DNA of 64,000 bases, from NCBI GenBank assembly GCA_019915135.1, contig JAHLMK010000033.1:62001-126000 (forward strand), given 5' to 3'. Within the stretch, counting starts at the first letter, position 1. Each line of letters begins with the position of its first letter. Both the position numbers and the translations under genes were made by a program. A model generated the notes under the pieces. The model ran no database searches, had not been told where the DNA came from, and worked only from the letters and a program-made list of their open reading frames with translations. The DNA is from Strobilurus pachycystidiatus. Lineage: Eukaryota; Basidiomycota; Agaricomycetes; Agaricales; Physalacriaceae. Of this stretch, positions 44,001 to 56,000 are shown piece by piece.

Positions 44001-47000
44001 CTGTAACAGATCTTTGTTGGATATACCCATCACTTAACATCATAACAGTAATACAACTCATAGTCTCATCATTAATACTAATAGCTTCACGCTGCAATTT
44101 AGAAAGCTTTTTAATACCTTTAGTTGATCGTACTGCAAACAATAAAACACTAATCAAAAGATCGAAGATAAAATTTATCTAACGGACTATATCTTTAGTA
44201 ATATGAAGTTACATGCTGTGTTGTAGTCTCTGAACATCTTTTTAAAAAGAGTTGCTTATTGTTTCTTGCATTAAACATTTTTACTTTAATTTAAAAACCA
44301 TAAAAAAAGGGGGGCCCTACACAGATATACCATAAACCCCTCCCCCCCCCCATCAATGGAAGAGGGCTACTCCCATAAATGGGTGGCCCTATCCCCGAAG
44401 GGGTGGGGGGGGAGGGCCCCCTACTCAAATGGGAGGGTGGGTCCCTCCATTTATGGGCGCGAAAACCCATTTGTTGGAGTAGGGGGGACGGTAGGAACTC
44501 CAACCACAAAAATGAGGTTAGGACATTTAATTAGGTTTTTACTTTATTTATTTAAGTTCCAATATTAACACCTTATCTAAGAATAGCTCAGTTAAATTAA
44601 AAAATTAAGGTGGTGAAACCAAGGTAAGTGACATAAAGTAGTTTAGCAATTAAAGAACTTTTAAGCATAAAGCACAATTTAAAAATGACACCTTTACGTA
44701 TCATTCTGGCACTATCGAAGCTGGAGTAACCATGGGGTCGGCAGGTATGTAGTTGTCTTGATGACCCATTAGGTTAGGATAAAAGAAAACAATAACAGAC
44801 AAGATTCAAAAGAAAGCAAATATTGTCACTAAGTCCTTAAATATAAAATAAGGGTACATAGGATATCTATCAGTGTTAGATGTAACCCCATTGGGATTAT
44901 TAGAACCGTGGATATGAAGCACTGATAATGGACGTAAAATTTTTTATTATATTTAAACTTTTTTTAACCCTCCCATAAATAAAAATGGTCTGCTGCACAG
45001 AAATATAATATGCCGGTAAACAGTTTAAATATAAGAAATTTACGTTTAAATTATATGTGGACAATCTCTTATTCCTAAAACCTCATTAAATAAAACAGGA
45101 TAAAAGGATATCAAGCGTCTTGTCTCTGAGGATAACTTTTTTTTTATAATATCTAGAACAGACTATTAATTAAAATTTAAAACATTTCCTGCTGATTCTC
45201 TTTTAAATAACTTAAAATTTTTACTTTTTACCTATATTAAAAAAGTACTTAAGTCAATAAGAGTTTTAGCATATAGCTTAATGTTCAAATATATTTTACA
45301 ATATAAAGAGCCCTTCAATTCGAGCCATAAAGTGTGCAACAACTAAAGCAGCTAAAACAAATGGTAAAATATAGTGTAATGAAAAAAATCTGTTTAATGT
45401 AGCATTAGACACTGAACAAAGTGTTGATAACCCCGTAATCAATTTATTTAATTAAAAACTCTCGTTATACTCAATATGTCACCATATTGTTCGGACTATA
45501 TCATAAACTTAAAAAATTTGTTATTTAGTATTTTTCAGGTATACTGATTTTGGTTGTGTACCTTGGGATTTGACGTAGTTCTTTAAGTCATAATAAAAAT
45601 TGTAAATTTTTATGGCCCATTAATTTTACTGGAGCATTTTTCAAAAATTTTATTATATTTTCTACAGATCTAACACTAGAAACTTTTAATTTAAAACAAT
45701 TGGTTTTATCTTTATGAACTTTTTGAGTTAAAGATAAATATTTAGAGATTGCTAAAATTAAATTCGATTCATTAGTTTGTGCTATGTCAAAACTAGCTAC
45801 TTTTGAAGTACTACTACGAGGTTGATAGATACTAAAACAACCTTCAGCTTCAATAAAACCAACTAATCAAGATGAAAAATAATGGGTTCTGATAATAGTT
45901 TCTACAGAGTTTAAAGGTATTGTTGGACGTATATAATCAGAATTTAATTTATCAAAAAGTATAATTCCTTTTAAAAGTGCATCTCTAAATCTTAAATAAT
46001 CATATTGTTTGTTAGATAATAGAGGATATTTATCAAATATTGGTAAAATCACAGACTTCAAATGATATTTATTTCTAACTCGGTAAATGATTGTGTTACT
46101 TCTACCTTCTGTGTTTCTAAAATTAACGGTGCCTATACCTAATAACTCTTTGAATTTATATATTAATTGTACATCTCTAATACTCAATTCTATACCAAAT
46201 TCATACATTAAATATTTACCTTTTTTTGAAACAGTAAATCAACCATCTCCTTCCACAAAACCTACTAACATGGCTTTTTTAAGTTCTACAGCGTTTAGTC
46301 TCTGAGGTACTTCGATATACGAATTAAATCTAATACCTGCTGGTTTTCTCCTTGTAATTAGCTTTTTCACTACCATAGTTAGACTATGAGAGTACCTATT
46401 ACTTCAATTTGGAGCCGTTCTAGCAATAAGCTGCATTTGCAATACAATATCACTATTGTATGGCTCTTCAGTCATTCAATGACAAAAGCCACCTCAGATT
46501 ACAATTTTATTATGAAAGAATATTTAATCTCTATCTTCATCGGTTAAGCGATGGTTAGACTATGTCTTCAACCAAAAATAACTCAATTAATGGTTGTGGG
46601 GTTCTCGTGTCAAGCTTATTGTAGGTTTAACTCACTCGTTAGTCGTTGAACGTTCTTCACCCTTTAATTTTTAAATTTATAAAAAAAAAACACCGAGTAA
46701 AGCTCCGCTGCAAGTAATCTGAAATATAGAGGAAATAGATAAGACGTTCTTGCAATTCTCCCCATTATGCCTTTAAATTATTACTAATTTAAGGAGCCAA
46801 TCTTAACAAAATAACATGAAAATAAAAAAGCAAGGTAGTTTATTAATATTAAAAACGGTCCCTTCCTAAAAAAAAAAAATTTTTTTTTTTTGTTTTAATT
46901 TTTATAACAATTTTTATTTTTAATTAAACACAATCATTAGCCATATAAAGAAAAGAATGATACAGTTATAAAGGATAATTTAAATCTTTATAACGTTTAC

Positions 47001-50000
47001 TATTTTGTAAATCATTTAACCATTTAAAGTATTGAATATTTTTTTTTCCAACTAAAGGGTGTAACCCTGAAAATGAGAAAAAATTAACAATTTCTTGAAT
47101 ATCTTTTTTAGAGCTAACAGAAAATTGAGCATACTTATCTAGCTCTATATCTATTTTTCGATTACTCTTAAATAATAATTTAAAACTTTCAAATAAAAGG
47201 GGATCAATCCTTTGTTTTAATTGAAAACACCCATCATTATTATTTTTAATTAAAAAAGAACCTTCAGAGTTTGTAAAGCCTATTAGTCAATTTCTATAAA
47301 ATTTTAAATTTAGATATCCATAAGATGAATCAGGTAAATTATAGTCACTAATAATGTTATTATGAGATATTTTATCATATAATTTTATATCATTTTTAAA
47401 AATATACATGGCCTTATTATACTGATCCCTTCTAGCAGTTATCAAAAAAAATATTTTATGAAAGTTTAATAACGGAAAGATAACCTCTTGTAAATCAGTT
47501 CTATTTATTCTATAAGTACAAGTTGGATTTAATCTGTCTTTACTAATAGTTATTATTCCTAAATTTAAAATAGAATGAATATACTCTAAAGTAGAGAAAT
47601 CTTCTAAACTTAATGTTAGCGTTAATTTTATAGCTATAAATCCTTTAGTTGTTTTTGTTACTTGGATATAACCATCCCCATCTATTAAACCTACAAAAAA
47701 GGCTATAAATTGATAAGGTATTGAAAGACATTCCTTTTTATCTGTTCTAATCCTTTTACCTTTCTTTAAAGCATGGGGACTGACGATCCCTATTGTTGTT
47801 AAAAGGGACTCTTGCCTATGTTTTTCACTCCTCGGAAGCGGAATAAACAAGGGGCTGCTCAAAAAAAAAGGTTCAGATAAATATTTATTAAAAAAAAAGT
47901 CAATTGTTATTAAAATTAAATTTTCTATTTTGTAAATTAACTCAACTATGTCGGTTCCAAAAACTGGGATAGCTGATAATAAATTTGTAATAACCGTTGC
48001 CAAGTTTAAACTTAATGTATTGTAGTTAAATTATAACTAAGAAATTTTAGAATTAAAAAAGAGCTAAACCTCGTTTTTTCAACACACTAATCACGTATTT
48101 ACTTGATATGCTTAAATAAAAACTTTTATTTTTTCCATATATAAATTTTATTATTACCATATAAGTAATTAAATCAAAGGAATAAAGTCTTATATTAAAT
48201 ATCAACATTTTAGTAAACCTTATGTCATTAAATTAATAATGATTAAACTTCGACTGTACATTAAGCAACAATTTTTTTACAGGTATAAATAATACAAAAG
48301 ACTATTACCTAAAAAAAAAAGTACCCACCGATGGACCAGTCTGTAGCGATCAATTTTAATTTGGCTATTTTTTTTTTTTATTGTTTAATTAGCCCTAAAA
48401 ATTTAACCGACGGTCTTGATACAAAAAACAATATCTTTGACCTGTTTTCATCGATGTCGCCAAATTAATAATTGAATATAATCAATATAGAAATGTTATT
48501 TATAGATTACATATTATTAAATGACTATACTAATTTAAATACTTAATTTATATTTCATTGAAGAATGAACGTGAGGTAAGATTATTTCACGAAGTACAGG
48601 CATAGATTCTTTTCAAATATAAATATGATATTGGTCCCGAACTCCTGCTGATTGAACAGTAGCTTTCAATTTAAAATTATCATTTAAAACTGTTACCAAA
48701 AATAAACAATCAGAATAAGAAAAAGAGTTTGTAGAAAGTTTAAGACCTTCATTGACTTTACCCCCATCACCCATTACTCATATTGCTAATGCTAAGGGAG
48801 TAAGAAGTTCTCCAATATTAGAAGGAACAATTTTTACACCATTACTATATCACAATTCTTGAATCCAATTAAAACTAGAAAATGTTCAGGTACTAAATCT
48901 AATTATTTTTCTTACTTTACCTTTTGATCCTAACCGTGTTTGAATTTTTGGTAATTCAATACTAATATATCCTAAATCAGAAAAAATTTGATGTAATCAA
49001 AGTAAATAAGAAACATGAGAACCTTCTTGATAAAAGGTTATACGGGTTCCTTTTCCTTTAGTTCTGCGTTCAGCATACCCATCCCCTAATAAAGCTCCAA
49101 AAATCATAGTTAATACTAATTTATTGTGAGGTCCTATACGTTTATAGGCCTTAATTCTGGTTAAATTGGGATTTTTAATTTCGTTTAGACAAGATAAATC
49201 GTTAGTACAAGACATATATCCCATTTGTCCTAAGAAACATATTTCTTTATTAATTTTTTGGGGTTTGGCTGAAATTAAAAATAGTAAGGAATAATAGTAG
49301 GAATAAAAATTTTCTACCTCCTCCAGATTTAAACTAACCCTAATGGGGAGGGTGGGGGGGAGGGTCGTAAAAAAAAGATTGAAATTATAAATATATAAAT
49401 AATTATTAACTAGAAACTCTCACAAAAAAAATATAAATTGAAGTAATAAATTAGCATTTGGGGCTTGGACTTTTACACCCCATAAACTCATTTGTCCGAA
49501 CTTGGCAATCATATGTATCAATTATTTAACTTATTTAAGGATTGAAATCCCCTAGACTTCCCCTCCCTCCCGTCCCCCTCTTCATACTGTCGTAAAGATA
49601 AAAAAATAGAAATTTATAAGTTTCTATTTTTTTTACCCCCCCCCCCCCTCCCCATAAATGGATTGGGTTAATGGTAGAAGGGCCATTTATGGGCTTATGG
49701 TATTATGGTATTATGGGATTATGGAGCAGTGGTGGACAGGGGGACAATCCCTCCCCACACCCCCCTGCCGCGCAGGGGACAATGGGTACTAACCTCTCTC
49801 AGTCATGCCGAGCGAACCTTCCCCCCCCCCCCAACTGTCTTAAAGTTAATTTTAAAAAGTGAAATTTAAAAAGTGCTGGCAGGCAGCGGTGGCTGGGTAT
49901 TTTGGAAAAAGAATTTTGCCAGAAGGGTAGGAAGGCTGGTTTGGACGTCTAGAGGATCCTTATTATATCTGTTTAAGCATTATAGAATAAATTAATTATA

Positions 50001-53000
50001 AAGAAATATACATGATAGATAATTTGGGCTGGAAAATCTATATATAAAATATATTCAGATATATTCTTCAAGAGGCTTTCTACTATTTGGTATTAATTTA
50101 ATAGAAATTTATCTACTCTTCAGTATCATTATTATTGTTAGTTTCATTAGATTTCAGAGGTAAAAGAGATTTAAGTTCCTTAGCCTCTTTTCGAGCAAGA
50201 TAACGTGGGGTTGCATCAAATAATTCTGAAAGACAAGAATCCCAATCAGATTTAGAGGGATTAGGATGTTCTGAGAGTAAAGCCCGTTCATAAGCGGTAT
50301 CAATACTTTTAGTTTTCTTCGCGTCTGTGTATCAGAAATTAAGAAGTCTTGATTTCGCTTTAGGCATACTCTCATCCGCAACGGTAGATGAGGATTCCTC
50401 GTTATCCGATGAAGATCCCGCGACTTGATCATTCAATGCTTCAATATTGTCAACTAATCTCATCTGAGTAAGAAAATAGTCATATTTTGCCCTTTTGACA
50501 TTATATTTAGATATAATCTCTTCTTTAGATTTGGGATTCTCAGGAGCAGGATACCGAGAAACACCCAAACCTGTGCTACCACCAGTCCAATTCATCTCAT
50601 CAGGAGAAGGATACCGAGAAGGATCCGTACTCAAGAGTCTTATTGAATCTCTATCATTAGGATGTCGAGGTCTCTGTTTGGAAGGGATATTTCAAGGCAA
50701 CATCATCAGATAAAAACCATTTTTAGGTTTGACAGTATAGTTCATAGTAAGGTTAAAAACCTTCTGAAAAAAATCTTTATAGTATAAAAATAAAAGTTCT
50801 AAAAAACTTGAAAAGACCATTAAAGAAGATAAACTTAACATATATATAGTAAAATCATAACAAGGATTAATGAGTTTAGCTATAATAAATAAGGTACAGC
50901 TTAGAATAAGTAATCAGAGAGTGTATAATAAAACTAACATTAAGCGTATATTCTTTTCTGTTTACTCTATATTTTATCGAAGTAAATAAATATAGGGTAG
51001 TAAGATAGGTTTTTAGACACCGTTAGCTCTGCTTCACATAAACAACAAAAAAAAATTAAAACAAAAAAAAATTTTTTTTTGTTTTAATTTTTTATTTTTA
51101 GGAGTATTTTGTACCTCCTCCCTCCCTCCCACCCTGCCATCCCCTCCCCCTCCCCGAAAGGGGGGGCGTGGTGTGGTGGGATGGGGTGTGAAATTCGCAC
51201 TTAGAGAGGGTGTTGACCGTCAAATTAAGGGGAATTGCCTATTATTAAGGTCTCGGGGCTAGTTGAAACGATCGGTCGTATAGCATATACGTGGGTTTAC
51301 CCCCAACCGATCCAAGAAAAAAGGTAAGAAAAAAAAAAAAAAAAGCAGCAAAATCATTTAGCGTAAATATTAGAAGGGATTTTGATTTGATAACTGCTTT
51401 AGCAGTCCAATAGAGTACATCTTTACTATTTAAAGTAACTACCGTCTACTCGTTGCTCTTTTACAGAGATAAACTCTGATTTAGATCCGCGATTGCCCAT
51501 TTAGCTTTCGCTCATCTTATGAATTGTTACCCTACCTGAAGGATTAGTTCAGCCACTTATAATTTTTCAGTTATAGTTTGGTATTATAAGCTTTAGGGTG
51601 TCCCCGGAGTTTGGTAAATTTGGAACCCTCTTTAATAGTGTCTTCCCAGAACTCTCAGCAGGTATAACATAACCCAGGAAACCTATCAAAGGTTTACCAT
51701 TATACATACTTTATTAAATAAAGTAAAATCTCGTATTAATGGTCTTGTACTCTATCAAATTATTAATCCTCAATACATATAGATATTTCTAATAATCATC
51801 ATATAGATCCTTGTGTAATTAAAAAAAAAAATTAAAACCTTCCGACTGTACATTAAGCATCATTGCAGACACCCACTAGTGACCCAGTCTGTAGCGATTG
51901 TGTTTTCAACCGACGGTCTGGAAACAGATTTGATTTCTTTAACCGTTTTCACTAATATAGCCAGTTTATTAAAAACCAAAACCTCTGTCAAGGTTTTAAG
52001 ATACTTCTATACCAAATCTTTATAAAACAACTTATGATTTGCCCTAGTATCTTGACTTTGTATAATAGGATTTGAATGCTTAGCTACACTCCTCCCCCCT
52101 TACTCCCATAATCACCACAATCCATAAATGGGCCCCATAAATGTGGCCCCATAATTGTGAGGGAGGGACCCCCCCCCCCCCCCCTTCGGGGGGGGGTGGG
52201 GTGGGGTGGGGTGTGAAAATTTCTCATTAAAGATAGAATAGTCCACTGTTTAAGATAATAAACTTAAATTATAAACGACCCTTTAATTTATATTCCATTT
52301 CAGGTATAAAATAAGGTTTAACTAATTCCACTAAATCAGGCATAGATTCTTTCCATATAGAGACACACCATTGATCAGTCTTACCAGATTTAACTACACT
52401 AGTTTTAAATTTATATTTATTTGTTAGTGTTAAAGCAAGAAATCTACAATCTTCATAAGTAAAACTATTTGTAGCTAATTTAATGCCTTGACCTTTCTGA
52501 AAAGAACCATCTTGCATGATTCACTGAGCTAACCCTTTGGCTGTTAAATATTCGGATATAAAAAAAGGTACCTTTTTTATAATTTTACCACCTTTAACCT
52601 CGGTATAAAAAGAATCATAAATTCAATTAAAAGTAGAAAATGTAAAAAGAGTGAGGCGATAATTAAATCGATTTTCTATATTTTTATCTGTTTTTTGTAC
52701 TAAAACAGGAATAGGGCGAGCACAATAACCTAAATTATAAAAATACAAAGTTAAAGAATGAATATAAGCTGCATTAATTATACTTTGTTCTATTTGAAAT
52801 CTAGTAGAATTAAAAAATTTTCCAGGGATTTTATCTCCTCAAAAATCCCCCAGCATACCACAAATAATAACGTCTAATACTTCTTTATTATGAGGACCTA
52901 TCCTTAAAATAGCTTTAGTTCTAGGTTTGTTAAAATAAAGCATAGTACTTGTCATATAAGATATATTAGTGGCGAAGCCAAAATCATATTTACAATTTGG

Positions 53001-56000
53001 CCAAAAATTAGCCATCATTAATACCAGTATAATAACTCCAATAGATCACAATAAAACTCTAGGAGATTTATAAGAATTATAATATAATCCTCGACCGATG
53101 TGCAAGATATAGTTAACCTCTCAAAAACCAAAATATTTCAAAAGAAGTATTGAGAATCAAAGTGAAAAAGGATTAAACCTATAAATTAGAATATTTCATA
53201 AAAATAATTAAATAGATTAAACTACTATCTTTTAAATAATTTTCTTTAATTATTTTTTCAGACGTATATTCGTTGAAAATATATAAATATTTTGCTAATA
53301 AGTTTTTTACTTCTATTAACCTATAAAACCTCAAATAGATGGCTCATAGGACTTATAAATAAATTTTACATATCAAAATAGATAGTACATTTATAATAAA
53401 ACCTTTTAAGCATATAGTCTGATTCTTTAATATATAAATTAGTAGATATCATATATTAAAGCCCTTACCCCACCTGCAAAAAGTGGGTATATATTAAATA
53501 TTATTTTTTTTTTACAGCCCTTGCCCCTAAAAAAATAGAAAATCTACAAAGTAAAAACTTCTATTTTTTTTTTAGGGGCTGAATTAAAATTAAAAAAAAA
53601 AGTGAAAGGTAGAGCAATAATTAAGAAAGGATTTGTAATGTCGAATAAAACTTATATTCTTTATAAGGTTTACCTGAGTCAATGTAGTTTTTAATACTAG
53701 AAGGAGAGATTACACCTAAAACTTTACAGCAGTCTCTATAACTGTGGAAAGGTGATTCTTTTATTTTAATCCCATTTTTATAAACATATACTTTAAAACC
53801 ACTACGACTTCCCTTTTTAGCATGAAATTCTTTAGCTAAAACAAAATGACTTTTTCCAGAATAAATATCAAAAGGAGGTTGAGTATCAAATAGTTCTTTA
53901 AGCTCTTGAATATCCAACAACTCTGAAATGTCTGAAAAATATCTTTTAGAATTCATATTATTAGATAATTTTAATAGTAACTCTTTACCTTTAAATAAAT
54001 GATTATACCCATTAATTAAGATATGTAAACCTAAACATCAGATAGAAAAATCAATCCCTTTTCGAGAAAAAAACTGTAAATTTTTAAAAAAAGGAAGAAT
54101 ATATTGAAATAAAACATCTTTATCTTGAATATCTAATTGATAAGCAGTATTATTATTTTTTCTTGTTATTGAACAATGAGGTTTAGAGGGTTTAACCAAT
54201 CCTTTATAAGGAGGACTTAAAGGAATATTTTCTAAATAATCCCGAATAACTTCCAATATTCTTTTATCCTTTTGAGTAATACTAAAAATAGCATTACCAT
54301 TAGTAAAAAAAAAAGAACCATCCCCTTCCACAAATCCCACTAATCAATAGTTAGAAATCATTTCTTTTTTTAATTTATAGTTTTGATAATCGGTTCTGTT
54401 AGTGTTCATATTATTTTTAATGTGAGATATCTCATTAAAAGTTGTAAGACTTAAAGATATTTTGCTAGTTTGGTTTTTATTTTCTTTTTTTAAGATTATA
54501 GCCTTTCTTCAATCATTATACTCTAATTGTTTTAACGTTAATAAAGGATATTTATCGAAAATAGGTAAAAGTACATTTATTATATTTTGAAAAGAATGAA
54601 CACTATAAATACAAGTTTGATTTTTTATTGAAACTACTCCAATACCTAACCTTTCTCTGATTGTAAACAATACTGCACAATCATCAATATGTAAAGTTAT
54701 TCGAAAAATAAAATGCGCCTCCCCAAAGGTAGAGTTATTCTTTAAACTAATCATAAAAGAAGCCTCAGCATCACTAAATCCTGCAAATCATTGTAAAAAA
54801 TCTGATTCAAGTTCAAGACTATCTACCAATCCTGAAAATTTCGATTTATTTAATAATGTTTTATCTTTAATATTTAAAAACTCCTCAATTATTTTTTTTA
54901 TTAATACAATAGCATTTAATAGAAAAAGTTGTATAGAATAAAGATTATTCATAATTACAGTATCATTTCCATTGCTAAAGATTCAGTCTTTTAGCTGTAA
55001 GTTGTGTAATCCTATTTTAATATATTTTAGTTGAGCGTAAACGAATATAAAGAAAAATGAAGCTACGTTAGCATGTGTATATCTCACTATTCATCCTGAT
55101 TGAACATCTCTCATAATCTAAGGAAAAATAAACGGTTTTTAATTAGAATATCCTTAACCATTTATCTGTCAAATTGAACCAGTGCTTACTTAACTAAAAA
55201 TAATCAGAAAATTTGTCTTGGTTATTCAAATCAAATTTGGAAATAAACTAACGAAAGATTAGAATTCATAATAAAAAAATTAGTTTTCCTTCGGACTATA
55301 TTATTTAGATTAAAAATCTAACTCCATGTATAGTCTCTGAGGTTAAAAAACAACGTAGGGTATATAATTACTCTTTCCCCCCCCCAATACTCCCTTAAAT
55401 GAGAGTAGGGGGGTGGGTGTGATATGTTTTTTAATTTAATTAACCTGCTGATTATCTTATAAATTATTATTAAAAAATTTTTACCTTAATTTTATTTGCA
55501 ACTGAAATTAGACAAAATAAAGTTTAAAAAGGTATTTCGATAATTTAAGAACTTCCAGCATACAAGGGAGTTTAAAGAACACATTATAAGGTCAGATAAC
55601 GTATGCTCCCTCCAAGTCAAGTCCAATTGTAAGGCAGAGAGGAAGAAGTGTTAATTTAGGGTTATTTTTTTTTAGGCATATCTCTAAATTCTTAAAAATT
55701 TTGAATAGTCAACTCTCATTCGCGCACCCATAATTTGTATGCTGGATTTCGAACGTTTTTCTTCCGCCGACGGCAGAGAAAAACTAAAACACTAAAGGTT
55801 AAACTTTAGCACAGCTTAAAAATATAAATCATATAGTGAGAAATTTTAGGAGTCTCCCTCCGCTCCCTGCCGTACTAAAAAAAATTGAATCACAATTAGT
55901 GATTCAATTTTTTTAATCCCACCCCTTTGTTTATTCAAAAGAAAAAGAGGCTAAGATAAGGGATAATAATTAATTGAAGGCTATTATGTGAAAGATTAAA

